Of a stretch of 64,000 bases of DNA, positions 49,442-61,780 are shown piece by piece. The translations under genes and the position numbers were made by a program. Numbering within the stretch: position 1 is the first letter of the stretch; each line of letters begins with the position of its first letter. The notes beneath the pieces are model-generated. The model was given only the letters and a program-made list of their open reading frames with translations, did not search any database and had not been told where the DNA came from. The DNA is from Brienomyrus brachyistius (taxonomy: Eukaryota > Chordata > Actinopteri > Osteoglossiformes > Mormyridae), in assembly GCF_023856365.1 (NCBI RefSeq), contig NW_026042448.1, positions 124,001 to 188,000 on the forward strand. Direction: 5' to 3'.

Positions 49442-49725
49442 GATATTTTTTCTTTTTCTTGTGTTTTTTTTTCGCAATGGATATTAAAAATAAAGCAGTC
49501 CTCCGTAAAGGAGGGATGGTGGATGGAATATATATATAAAATAATTGTCACACAACCGGGGTGACATGCCTTGCCTGCTCACCCAATTTTAGTGCACCTT
49601 AGTTATTCATAATGACCATCTAGTCTCGATACACCCATAAATATATATGTATATATATATAGTTTTTTTATTAGCAATAAAAAAGAAAAATAACGCAGTT
49701 CTCCGTAAAGGAGGGATGGTGGATG

Positions 49726-49775
<50 letters not shown>

Positions 49776-49887
49776 TTATATAAAATAATTGTCACACAAC
49801 CTGGGTGACATGCCTTGCCTGCTCACCCAATTTTAGTGCACTTTAGTTATCCAGAATGACCATCTAGTCTCGATACACCCATGAATA

Positions 49888-49944
<57 letters not shown>

Positions 49945-50131
49945 TTTCTGTTTTTTTTTTGCAATAGACAATAAAAATAACGCAGTTCTCCATAAAGGAG
50001 GGATGGTGGATGGAATATGTATATGCATATATATAAAATAATTGTCACACAACCTGGGTGACATGCCTTGCCTGCTCACCCAATTTTAGTGCACCTTAGT
50101 TATCCATACTGACCATCTAGTCTCGATACAC

Positions 50132-50192
<61 letters not shown>

Positions 50193-50402
50193 CATATATA
50201 TAGTTTTTTTATTAGCAATAGAAAAGAAAAATAACGCAGTTCTCCGTAAAGGAGGGATGGTGGATGGAATATATATATATATATATACATTTATATAAAA
50301 TAATTGTCACACAACCTGGGTGACATGCCTTGCCTGCTCACCCAGTTTTAGTGCACCTTAGTTATCCATAATGACCATCTAGTCTCGATACACCCATAAA
50401 TA

Positions 50403-50439
<37 letters not shown>

Positions 50440-50646
50440 TTTTTATTTTTTTCGTAATGGACAATAAAAATAACGCAGTTCTCTGTAAAGGAGGGATGGT
50501 GGATGGAATATATATATACATATATACATTTATATAAAATAATTGTCACACAACCTGGGTGACATGCCTTGCCTGCTCACCCAGTTTTAGTGCACCTTAG
50601 TTATCCATACTGACCATCTAGTCTCGATACACCCATAAATATATAT
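45660..50646. repeat. satellite array, about 21 monomers with embedded (TA)n
   Basis: Each monomer runs: (ta)n-aaaataattgtcacacaac, ctgggtgacatgccttgcct, gctcacccaattttagtgca, tagttatccataatgacc, ctagtctcgatacaccc, a variable (TA)n, a T-run, gcaata-g-aaaataacgcag, tctccgtaaaggagggatgg. The ctagtctcg-a-acaccc landmark occurs about 21 times between 45807 and 50630, giving a mean period near 240 bp. Length differences come mostly from the (TA)n tracts, the longest at about 47340-47420. At least three monomer types alternate (see findings). Confidence 0.9.
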
Positions 50647-50647
50647 A

Positions 50648-51813
50648 CTGAACAAAAATATAAACGCAACACTCTTGTTTCTGCTCCCATTTTTCATGAG
50701 ATGGACTTAAAGACCTACAATTCATTCCAGATACACAATATTACCATTTCTCTCAAACATTTCTCACAAATCAGTCTAAATGTGTGATAGTGAGCACTTC
50801 TGCTTTGCTGAGATAATCCATCCCACCTCACAGGTGTGCCACATCAAGATGCTGATCTGACATCATGGGTAGTGCACAGGTGTACCTTATACTGCCCACA
50901 ATAAATGGCCACCCTGGAATGTGCAGTTTTTTGCTTTATTGGGGGTCTGGGGACTCAGAACCGGTCAGTATCTGGTGTGACCACCATTTGCCTCATACAA
51001 TGCAACACATCTTCTTCGCATAGAGTTTATCAGATTGTCAATTGTGGCCTGTGGAATGTTGGTCCACTCCTCTTCAATGGCTGTGCGAAGTGTTGGATAT
51101 TAGTGGGAACTGGTACACGCTGTCGTATACGCCGGTCAAGCACATCCCAAACATGCTCAACGGGTGACATGTCCGGTGAGTATGCTGGCCATGCAAGAAC
51201 TGGGACATTTTCAGCTTCCAAGAACTGTGTACAGATCCTTGCAACATGGGGCCGTGCATCATCTGTCTGAGTGGCTGGTCTCAGACGATCTTGGAGGTGA
51301 ACCTGCTGGATGTGGAGGTCCTGGGCTGGTGTGGTTACACGTGGTCTGCGGTTGTGAGGCCGGTTGGATGTACTGCCATATTCTCTGAAACGCCTTTGGA
51401 GACGGCTTATGGTTGAGAAATGAACATTCAATGCACGAGCAACAGATCTGGTTGACATTCCTGCTGTCAGCATGCCAATTGCACGCTCCCTCAATGCTTG
51501 TGGCATCTGTGGCATTTTGCTGTGAGACAAAACTGCACATTCCAGGGTGGCCTTTTATTGTGGGCAGTATAAGGTACACCTGTGCACTACCCATGATGTC
51601 AGATCAGCATCTTGATGTGGCACACCTGTGAGGTGGGATGGATTATCTCAGCAAAGCAGAAGTGCTCACTATCACACATTTAGACTGATTTGTGAGAAAT
51701 GTTTGAGAGAAATGGTAATATTGTGTATCTGGAATGAATTGTAGATCTTTAAGTCCATCTCATGAAAAATGGGAGCAAAAACAAAAGTGTTGCGTTTATA
51801 TTTTTGTTCAGTG
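50648..51813 (-). mobile_element. Tc1-type transposon, internally deleted
   Basis: Terminal inverted repeats of well over 200 bp start ctgaacaaaaatataaacgc at the left and end ttttgttcagtg at the right. TA target bases lie at 50646-50647 and 51814-51815. The element is inserted in the (TA)n of the last satellite monomer. It carries the shortened transposase of 51030-51530 and is therefore non-autonomous. Confidence 0.9.
51030..51530 (-). pseudogene. Tc1-type transposase with in-frame internal deletion
   Basis: 166 codons, open. The N-terminal paired-type DNA-binding part is good (QALRERAIGMLTAGMSTRSV, ISRLQRRFREYGSTSNRP, HNRRPRVTTPAQDLHIQ). After RLRPATQT the frame jumps to DDARPHVARICTQFLEAE and AWPAYSPDMSPVEHVWD, the C-terminal catalytic part. 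The middle, with the first catalytic Asp, is missing; full-length relatives are about twice as long. The end is also altered (HFAQPLKRSG). It could still bind DNA but not catalyse. Confidence 0.85.
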
Positions 51814-51821
51814 TATGTATA

Positions 51822-53092
51822 TGTATACATATAGTTTTTTTTGTGTTTGTGAAAACGGGTCTTTAATCGGGGAAACGGAGCGGGTAGAGCAGGACGGAAC
51901 GCAGGCATTGACAAACTACAATGACGGACAGGGCAAACAGGTAAGACCAGGACTTAAAATAGGTCATGACTAATCAAAGTAATCGGGCAAAGCAGGAGAC
52001 GATCAGGGAAGCACACGTGGGTAATCAGGGGGCGTGGCACACACGAGGAGCGGACAAGCCGGGCATATATGTATATCTATATAAAACCTCATTAATGAGG
52101 GACAGGGAACAGAACGGACAGACAGAACTGGCACAGGGGAAGGAGCCAGGACAAGACTTGACATAAGACAGGAAAGGCAGAGAAACAGATCAGAAAGGGG
52201 GACACGGAGGGAACAGGCAGGACAAAAGGACCGGGAGTGAACGAAGGGAACATCGGGGAAAGAGGAGCAGAAGCCAGAGGGACGAGGGACAAAGAGAGGA
52301 GGGACAGAGACAGGAGGAACAAAGCGAGGGGGAGCAGAGGCAGGAGGGACAAAGACGGGAGGCCAGGGAGAGAAGGAGGGGGAACCAAGAGGAGCCCGAG
52401 GGAGACCCAGCGGGCGACGGGAGGCAGCCGGAAGGGCTGCAGGCGGCCGGGAGGCCGGAGCCGGAGGGGCCGAGGAGACGGGGTGAGGGACAGACGCAGG
52501 GACGAAGGAGGGAGTCGGAGGGGAGACCAGGGAAGGGGACGAAGGAGCTGGAAGGGACCCTGGCGAGGGCAAGGAGAGAGGGGGAGCCGCAGCAGACGGC
52601 GACGTCCTCCGACACGCCAGAGCGGGAGGACCAGCAGGCGAATGAGGAGCCGCCGTCGGGGGGCCCGCAGGCAACCGATAAGACGCCGGAGGAGGGACCG
52701 AGGCAGGGCGACGAGGCCGCGGAGGGGGACCCGCAGACGACAGCCGACCCGGAGGGCCAGGACCCGCAGGTGCCGACCAAGCCCTAGCGCCGGCGAGGGA
52801 GGGCGAGCCAGGGGGCTGGGCGGGTGGGACCCCAGCCGTGCGTCTGTGTCCTCTCCCCTTATGGGACACAGACATAAGGACCTGCGGCCGGGGTCGGGCT
52901 CGTCGGGGTGAGGGTACCAGAGTCACAGGGGGAGAAGGGACTGGAGTGGGGCCAGGGACTGGAGCTGCAGGCTGCAGAGGGGGCGCCTGCCCGGGAGCTG
53001 CAGGCAGGGAAAGCGCCTCGGACGTGGGCGCGGTAGCTGCAGGCAGCGGAGACGGCTGCTCGGGCTCTGGGGCCGCAGGGGGCACTTATTTT
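51822..53092 (-). mobile_element. retroposon 3' end with proline-rich ORF (copy B)
   Basis: Same as 22490-23760. The 360-codon minus-strand frame is at 53085-52003 with no difference seen in the translation. This shows only that the duplication is young, not that the protein is under selection. Confidence 0.5.
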
Positions 53093-53093
53093 A

Positions 53094-53144
53094 TTATATA
53101 AAATAAGTGTCACACAACCGGGGTGACATGCCTTGCCTGCTTGT
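53094..53144 (+). repeat. satellite monomer remainder (copy B)
   Basis: Shares tataaaataagtgtcacaca and gggtgacatgccttgcctgc with the array at 45660-50646. With the array edge at 50646, it looks like the other half of a monomer split by the Tc1 element and the retroposon. Confidence 0.8.
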
Positions 53145-56100
53145 GGGATGAGGAAGACTCAGGGACTGGAAATGGGATTAAAACTGAAGATGTGCTCATT
53201 CCTTTGTGTATTTACAAATTTTCCTTCCGTCAGACATGAGGAGTTTGCTGCTATATTTGGCACTAATAGAGATTCTGATGCTGCTATTTTTATTGTCTAT
53301 TAGTTTGTTATTATTTACAAGTTCTGTTGTGTTTTTGCATTTTTCTCTTCTGGTTAATTAACTGCTGTCTGTTTGCTGTGAAGTATGAGTGTGGTGAGTA
53401 AGACTCAGGGACTGGAAGTGGGATTACAACTAAAGATAACATGCTTATTCCTTTTTGTATTGTTTACAAATTTCCTTCCGTCAAACATGAGGAGTTTGCT
53501 GCTATATTGTGCACTAACAGAGATTCTGATGCTGCTATTTTTATTGTTTATAAATGTGTTATTGTTTCCAAGTTGAGTATTCAATAAATGCTAAATTGAG
53601 AAATTTTGTGTATCGTTTGTTATTATTAGTGTGATATTTTACCATGCAAATAGAGGGGAAAACGTCCAATTATCGGCCAAAAAAAATCAGCAGCATATAT
53701 CGGCCATCGCCTGACCCTTGACTTGAAAAACCCATATCGGTCGACCTCTAGTAACAGTACATTCTGTCCAATTCATCCATCGAGTTAAGTCACACACCCA
53801 CTTGAGGGGGCACTCCGGCAGACGTGAGGATGGGGATGTTCTTTCCGCTATAACATCCACTGCAGAAGTACATCTCGCTCCTGTTCACAGGGCTTACTTC
53901 AATGATGAAGCAGGGCTGGTTGTCTGGACAAGAAGTTGTCCTGCTGCTGGGTCTCGGTGCCGTTTTTCCACCTAAGCTTGAAGGTGGAAATGTGTTCCAA
54001 CTTGGTCCCTGGGACTGCAGCATAGCCAAACATCGCGAGCAGCGTCGGCCACACCCACCACCAGAACCATCACACCGTCCTATACACATAAAGAAGAACT
54101 AAAACATAGAGTGTTGTGACAATCTATGCGTTAATGTTTGGCAGCATAGGTGATTCATTAAAATTATACCGAAGAATGGAAAATGTGATATTTAGAATAT
54201 TTTTTGCCATTTAGTAGCTAATTTAAGCACTTACCCAATGCCTCAATTTGTTTTAGGTCAGTAATGTCTGAGCCAAAAGAATGAATGTATGAATTTAATA
54301 CAATTCACCCACTCCCACCCACACACAAATCTGAAATTCAATTTAAGACACTTCTTAAACATTAGTGCATTAACAAAAAAGGAAAATCTTAAGAGATTCA
54401 GTAGGATTTTCTATGTTAGACTTAAGCTAATAGTTCAATAGTTTTTACATATTTCAATATACCAATTTGACTTTAATGTTGAAACAGATGCTAAAACATG
54501 GAATAATTTCATAACTAGAGAAACATGTTATTCACAAACACTAGCAAAGGTAGCTTATAGTTAAGCTTACTTAAGTCAGCAAGTCAGGCTACAGTGTGTA
54601 AGAATAGTCGTAAACGATAATTTGTCTCAGTCTTACATGACAGAATAAGTAAACAGAAAATATAAAATGGCTGAAACAGCGTCATTAACGCCAGCTACAG
54701 TAGAGGCGCAGAAAAGGTGTCATGACTGAAGTATTCCCAAACTCTGGAAGACCGTATGCGAGCCTTTTTTGCCGCGTGTTTCTCCAGAGGCTCCGGAGCT
54801 CCGCTGGTTGACACAGCCATGTTGGTTCATGTGCAGGGGGACGAGCGGCAAATTTCTTTTTTGCAGGGTGGTAGGTGATGTCTCATTAATATTTATTAAT
54901 TTACTTACAAAATGGTGCGGCACTGCATCCAAGCCTGCGGCACTCAGAGTCACAAATACAGTGGAAACCATTTGTAGTAATTACGTCTGTCTGGCTGATT
55001 TCCAACTAATTGATATTTGTATATTTATTACATGAATATAAGGTAATATAAGGTAATAGAAGAGGTATTTAATGGTTTTCCATCTGAGGAATTTGCAAAA
55101 AACTGCAGTGCATGATGGGTCGGACCTAAAGGCTGCCTTAACGTCCTCATCTGTATGACGACATACATCAAGACTAGGAAGGTGCATAATGTTCATGTCT
55201 GGTTGCGTTTGTTGGTCCAGAAAGTAATTCAATTTCGCCATGTAGGTTACGTTCTTAAAAACTGCTTGGATATAGCCCGATTATATGCTGTGGGCCTTTT
55301 AATTTCTTTGTTTACCAGGTAGGCTACCTTCTTTAAACTGCGTTTTGTTAGACTACATATTTAGGGAGGTCTTTATAAATTTATAGTAGTCTTCATAAAT
55401 ATGTACATAGTTTAGCCTAACCCAGCCACTTAAGGGAGAAAGCCAGCTCAACTAGGTGTCGGTCCCAAGCCCGGATTAATGGGGAGGGTTGGCGTCAAGA
55501 AATAAAGAGACTGTATCTTCACTGCATGACTGATGTCAAAATGTGTGAAATATGTGGTTGTATTAATAAATGCATTAAAGTAGGTTAATGATTCTGTGCT
55601 GTCTAAATTGTATAGAAAATTTCTACGTATAGCCAAACAAATCTCCTCCTGTTTGAAAAGGCATAGAAAAAGCAATTTAGCCACTAAAACTTTACAGTTT
55701 TTGTGAGGGACAGTCGAATTCTCTCGTTTCTCTCGTCAAGTTTTTTTGTGATCCTGCACCTACACTTTGCCGGCCCCAGGAGGATGGGCTCCCCCTTTGA
55801 GTTTGGTCCCTCCCAAGGTTTCTTCCTTCTTGGGAGTTTTTCCATGCTATCGGCGCCTATGGCTTACTCACTGGGGGCTTTGGGTGGGCATGATATAAAG
55901 CAAAGCATTTTCCCTCCCAGTTTCCTCCTCTGGTCCACATTGCAGGACCATCAGCCATCAGAAACAGCCAGACGGTCTCCTTCAGCTTCTTTAGTGTCCT
56001 TGGAAGCCAAGGCAGTTTTAGGTCTGAGAAGAGGTTTATCAGAAGGACACATATTACGTCGTTTGTCCTGAAATGTAACATGGGGAGGAAAAGTTAAGCG

Positions 56101-56652
56101 GTTTAGTCAGATTGGAGTCGTTTATTCAGCAGTGGCAGCGCCAGTGACTTAATGCTACAGGTGCTATAGGGGAGTGAGATTATTTAGACCGGGTGCTTTA
56201 GCTTTTCAGCTTATGTAGATGGTGTATAGAAGCACACAGCACGATAAGCTACAGCATGGATAAAATAGGATAAAATATGAAATTCTAACGTCTAGCTCAC
56301 AGAGCCTCTATGTGTACTTTGAAGAAAAAATACACTACAAGTATGCTGTAAAAACCGCAAAAATGTCTTACACAATATACAGATTTTACAGATAGTTAAA
56401 GAAAAAATGAAACCAATATTTTGGGGGTGCTGTGGGGGTACTATGGTCATTGGAGGAGGAGCTAGAGCCCCCCCCCCCAAGCTTTTCCTTGGTGCTGCCA
56501 CTGTTGTTCAGATTAAAAGTAACATTGTCATTAATAAACAGTACTCTGATCAAATTTTTGCATGTACAAACACAATCAAAGTTTAACCACATGTTTAGAC
56601 ACAATTCACACACCTGTTACATTTCCATAATGCTAAGACTCTCTACACTTAC
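53145..56652. other. non-coding flank of chemerin-like gene (copy B)
   Basis: Equivalent to 23813-27312: the 245-bp tandem repeat (to about 53590), the tcggtcgacctctag repeat end, the possible unidentified exon at 53790-54089 (minus), and the dispersed block at 55760-55900. No further exon was supported. Confidence 0.4.
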
Positions 56653-58138
56653 TTCATCCACTTTCTTGTTTGGTACACAGTCATTTGATGGATGTGTAAG
56701 ATCATTACCAGACCGTCTGCTGCAAACTCTACAGTTAATGAATGGCTGCAAAAACACACAGACACACAAAAACAGTATTTAAAGAGTGGTGGGCAATAAA
56801 TACAGTGAGAGAAGGTGTAGTAAAGATATATCTAATGATTTAAGGCAGAGCTGCTGGAGTGCAGGGTTTAATGACACAGAACAATTTTAGAGGAAAGAGC
56901 TTCCAAAGCAGGGTCACCATAAGGCTATATTATACAAAGCAAGTTCATCTAAAAGTATGAACAACAAATCCCGTTTAACTGAACACTGCTCTGTATTAAA
57001 ATACTGTCCTCCGATCAAGCTAAGTGGTCCTGTAGTTCACTATTTAAAGAGGTAAATTTAAAGGGTAATTCACACTGCACATCTACCCTGCTCTGACCAG
57101 GTTTAATTACTGGCTTTCTAATTAAAACAAGAGTTAAGTCCTGCCCTTTCACCACAAAACACCACACTGCCATTTAAGGCTGATTTCAACAATGAGTTTT
57201 AGTTAACCTGGCTCGATTGAGTTAACTCTGGGTATGTAAAACCCGCTTTGTAGTACAGCCCACAGGTCTTTAAATAAGGCCAGCTAGGGTTCATAGCTCG
57301 AAGCATAATCTACAGGTCACCCCTCAGATGATTAGCATTTGCTTCTGCCTGGTAATCCAGCCTTTAAGCCTGTAAACCTACTAAAATTTGAGAATAAGGT
57401 GAAGGAACTGGCTCTTTGAGGCCACCTATGTATTTGTTACTTTATTGTTGGCTAACTTTCCCCCGCAGGGCATCAAAAAAGTTAACATGAACCTAAATTA
57501 ATTTGCTAACTGATATGTCCAATGCTCACAGTCACAGTGACTCTTTACTTACCCTCTTGTCCATGAAAATACAGTCAGCCCGATGGTCTGTTGCAGTTGA
57601 CTTTGGACATTTTGTTGCTCTCAAGAGAATCTCAATGTCAATGTATTCACTGCTGATCTAAATCACATAAACACGTTATATACAAAATTGCCTACAACTG
57701 TTTTAAAGGCAATATAACAAACAATAATCACCCAAAAAATGGCAAACTGTCACAGACTTGACTGCAGCAGATTCAGAGAGAAACTGTGAGAAGGTAAAAT
57801 TGACCAGGGCTGAGATATACAACCATCACTTTCATTGTGAAGAGACATTAAGCATCATATGCATTGAAATTAAAACATCAAAATCAATGTGATACTCATT
57901 AGTTCAGCTTGCAGATGATGAAAGTTTCACACTTTTGTAAACACTTTCTCAGCAGTTACCTTCGGACGGCCCTGGATGTTATAGAAATTCATGTGCTGAC
58001 GGGTTCCTTGATGAGCATTTTCGACTGCGAGTTTAATGGCCGTCTTGTGAGTGCAGGGAGACTGTGGTAATCTTGCTGGGCCTCTGTGGAGATAAGCAGA
58101 GCTCCATAAGCCAAAACCAGAAGCAGCAGGCGGGTCAT
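56653..58138 (-). CDS. rarres2: chemerin-like secreted cystatin-fold protein, copy B (partial, frameshifted exon 1)
   Basis: The uninterrupted version of the gene at 27313-32568. Exon 1 is 57960-58138 (ATG at 58138), exon 2 is 57553-57657 and exon 3 is 56653-56745, all on the minus strand. The signal peptide MTRLLLLVLAYGALLISTEA is clear. Exon 1 has 179 bases where 180 would keep the frame: the ATG frame reads ...LPALTRRPLNSQSK and soon stops, while the conserved frame reads AIKLAVENAHQGTRQHMNFY. A single missing base near CGGCC (about 58039-58042) explains this. It is either a real frameshift in the ancestor of both copies or a sequencing error. Exons 2-3 carry the chemerin-like cysteine spacing. 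The last exon was not identified. Confidence 0.65.
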
Positions 58139-58462
58139 CTTCCTCTCAGCTTTGAAGGGAGAAGCAGGACTGAGGACACTGATCTGTGGTCCCCTTATCC
58201 AGCACGTCCAGGGGCGTGTCCTTCACTCGAAACAAACAGACCTTTGAACAACATTGGAAAACTCTTCAGGATGAATTGAGGCAGGTGGTCAAGTGGGTTT
58301 ATTGTTATTTCAGCAATATACACAGTACACAGTGAAAGGAAACATTGTTCCTCCTGGACCACGGTGCAACACAAAGAAGAAAAACAGAAACAACACAAGA
58401 TGACACAAGTGCGGGCAAGATAGAACTATACAGAGTGAAAGGAGCACAAACAGAGGGAGAAA
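58139..58462 (-). promoter_or_regulatory. 5' flank of chemerin-like gene copy B with LINE tail
   Basis: Equivalent to 32569-32892. 5' UTR sequence (gctgagaggaag) precedes the ATG. A LINE 3' tail in minus orientation lies at about 58290-58385. Confidence 0.4.
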
Positions 58463-59634
58463 GTGCAAGATAAACACAAGAGCAACAATACAATACTACA
58501 GGACAAGACAGCGCAGTCAAGAACACAGAGTGCAGCCAGAGCTAACCTGAATAGGGGCATCAAGGTTGCCAGGCAGGCAGAGAAACAGAAAATAGAGGTC
58601 TACTTCACATACAACAACCCACAGTGGGTGTGGCAGGGAATACAACACATTACAAACTTCAAAGGCAACAACACCGTCACTGTTAACAGCAACGCCCTTT
58701 TAGCAAAGGAGCTAAACAGCTTCTTTGCTCGTCTGGAGGAACACAGAGCAGACATAGCCACACTGCCCCCTCCCCCAATCTCCAGCACTCACAGACTCCC
58801 TCTGCAGGAACACCACGCGAGAAGGCACATTGCATCTCTAGGTGTGTGGAGTTTAAGACAAGGCAAGTGATGCTACGATAATATAATTCCTTGGTAAGAC
58901 CCCACCTAGAATATTGTGTGCGGGTTTGGTTACCATACCTTAAGAAGGACATTGCTGCCTTGGAAAAGGTGCAACGTAGGGCAACGAGAATGATTCCTGG
59001 TCTTAGAGGAATGTCTAATGAGGAGAGGTTAGCTGAGCTGAATCTGTTTAGCCTCGAGCAAAGGAGACTAAGGGGGGACATAATCCAGGTGTTTAAGATT
59101 CTAACAGGTCTGGATGCTGTTCAGCCAAATGGCTATTTCAATGTTAGTTTAAATACCAGAACTCGTGGCCATAAGTGGAAATTAGCTGGAGAACATTTTA
59201 AAACGAATTTGATGAAGCATTTCTGTACACAGCGTGTAGTTAGAGTATGGAATAGTCTTCCTGTTATTGTAACACAAGCTAAAACCCTGGGTTCTTTTAA
59301 ATCAGAGCTAGATAAGATTTTTGAGCTATTAGCTAAGTTCTCCTCAAAGGAGCTTGATGGGCCGAATGGCCTCCTCTCATTTGTAAATCTCTTTGGTTCT
59401 TATGAGTCAGCTTACAGAGATGAGGTCCAGAAACTGATAGGTTGGAGTTCAGCAAACAATTTGGCACTAAACAGCACAAAGACAAAGGAATCACTGACTT
59501 CAGGAAGGATGGAGGCGACACTGGCCTGCCTAGATGGATGGATGGATGTTTTTATTGACATTGTAAGTACAATGAGATTTAGTTTGGAACGCGCCAGCAG
59601 CTACACAGTATATTTACAATTATATAGATTGTGA
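58463..59634 (+). pseudogene. CR1/L2-type LINE ORF2 fragments (copy B)
   Basis: Same two pieces as 32893-34064: a linker segment at 58463-58870 and the ORF2 C-terminal part at 58891-59634. One translated difference is seen in the linker (HITNFKG here, HITSFKG in copy A), from A58656 versus G33086. Confidence 0.75.
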
Positions 59635-61668
59635 GGCATAAAATAAGGTGTGAGTAATATAACATAACGACATAATATAAGTAATCATTAATTAATCATT
59701 ACAGATGGTATGAGGTGTGAACCGCTAGGCTGCTATGGCATGTTTGGTATCAAACCGATGGAAAATCACTCCAGTTTCCAAATCTGGTCAGTGGTTACCA
59801 CGAAAGTGAATATATCAAAAGTTACACCAGCCTAACGAAAATCATCAATACAAGGGAAATCACTCTGGTCATAAATCTCAAAAGGACTGATACAGACCCC
59901 CTTCCGAAAGCCCGCCAAATGGATGGTCAGCCATTGGTCCAGGAGTCGAATTCCTGGTCACTCCTATTCACGAACTTTACACTATAAAACCTGGCACCTC
60001 AGAACAAAGCCAGGAGAGGAGAAACAGAAGGGAGGAGAAAACAAAAGACCATCAGCACGAAGAGAGGCAGAGAACATCAGCCCAAGAGAAGAGAAGCCCA
60101 CAAGAAGCCCTCCTGAAGCCTATCAGTGAAGACCCAGCTGGACAGAGAACTGCAACCAAGCCCAAGCTTCACCAGGAGAGGGAATCAGAGGGGCTCCACT
60201 CCAACAACCGCTGCAAACACCGCGCCTCCCTGAGTGCCATCACCCATCAGCTCATCAGCCTCCGCAACCAACTGCCAAGACCCCCCCCCCCCCCCACTCT
60301 GCAACCAAGTAAACAAACTTCCTTTCATTTATAACAACCTAAACTCCTATTCACCTGCTATATTACTTTAGGACAGTATTTCCACAAATTGCTTGCTTTG
60401 CAGAACAGTATTTTCCCTTTTAAGGTTACTCATTTTAAATCTGGTCATTGCATTTTCATGATTACATTGTTTGTGTCCACTCCGTTATTTCGTGTTTATT
60501 GTTTGTTAGGTGTAATGTCTGTCTTATGTTAGTTATAGGAATAAATGCATGTCTTTTACACAACTTCAGCCTCCGTTCATTGAGTGCTCACAAGAATCCC
60601 TGCCTGTGCGATCTACGCTCTGAAACCTCAAATTCGCCTGAAATATCGCGAGACTCTCTCTCATTGGCCGTGAGGGGAGCTTCGCTACCGATCGTTTACA
60701 TTACCTGGTGACGCAGCTCGTTGGACAAGCCTTCTATTCTAACCCAGGTTATTACGTGATACTGGTTATTAATGAGTTCCATTTAAGTCACACATTAACA
60801 GACTCACGGTGTTTCGCAATTGAGTTTGAGCCGACCATTCAGCATAAAAATTGGTTAATAATCACAAGGCACAAGGTTTAAACTTATTCTGAGCACACAA
60901 TTTAAACTTTTTATGACCGAACGTGCAGTGAAGAAGCGCTACTGTCAACTGGTTGCAAAAGTCGCACTCATGGCAATCTGAAGGCATTTAAGCGGGATCA
61001 TATGGGCTTATTATAGTTATTTTTATTTCTATTATTAGTAGTTATATTATTTTGTTTTATTTTCGGTGATTTCATTGTAGTTCTTTCGTATTAAACTGCA
61101 GTAAACTTTAACCCTATGTCTGACGAGATTCTCAGATGTAGCGCTTTGTTTCCAGGTTCAATTCGGACGAGTGTCTCCGTTTCTATATATCCTGGGAGAG
61201 ATCTCTCTATTAGCGAACGGGAATACTTGTTATGAGGTTCTAACCTAAATTATGTTGCGCTTGGACATAAGACCGATAGCTTAGTTACCTATCAGGATCA
61301 TACTCGTATGTGTGTGCCTGCTTTAGACAAAGCAAGTTTAACACAACTTTGCGCTGTGAGCCAAGTGTGTGTCATTTAGAAATTGGGAGTCTCCTGTGCT
61401 TGAGACCCGCCGTGGTTAAGCACCATTTGCGACGAGATATAGTGCACTCACAATTTAAATCTGTCGCCGTAACGCGTGCGCCGTCTCGCTTCAGTAATTG
61501 TTTTAAGGGGTGATGACGAAGATGACGAATTTACTTTCCTGAAGAGGAGCAGGATGGGTCACGCGTTCTGTAAGATTTGTCTCCCACGGGGAAGGAACGA
61601 TGTCAGTCGGCATGAAAAATCCAAGTCATTAGTGAATGACAGAGTGAACATGAAAAATTAATAGAAAA
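59635..61668. other. possible LTR-like stretch, otherwise no gene (copy B)
   Basis: Equivalent to 34065-36105. TATAAAA is at about 59983-59989 and AATAAA at about 60539. The C-run is two bases longer than in copy A. Near 61645 the 9 bases present in copy A (ccgcatgag) are missing. Confidence 0.3.
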
Positions 61669-61780
61669 TAAATGACAAATGGTTATTTTATATTTTATAT
61701 ATTTTATATATTTATATTTATATTATATTTTATATAATTTATATTATTTTATATTTCCTGTCTTAAAATGTAAGGGATAC

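Noticed and set aside
45787..50079. Many ~65-codon minus-strand ORFs with YIYIYI runs
   Set aside because: They are read through (TA)n of the satellite monomers and repeat once per monomer. They are composition artefacts, not genes.
45660..50646. Regular repeat-spacer look of the array, as in a CRISPR
   Set aside because: The 'spacers' are (TA)n tracts and the repeats are over 100 bp. The genome is a vertebrate's.
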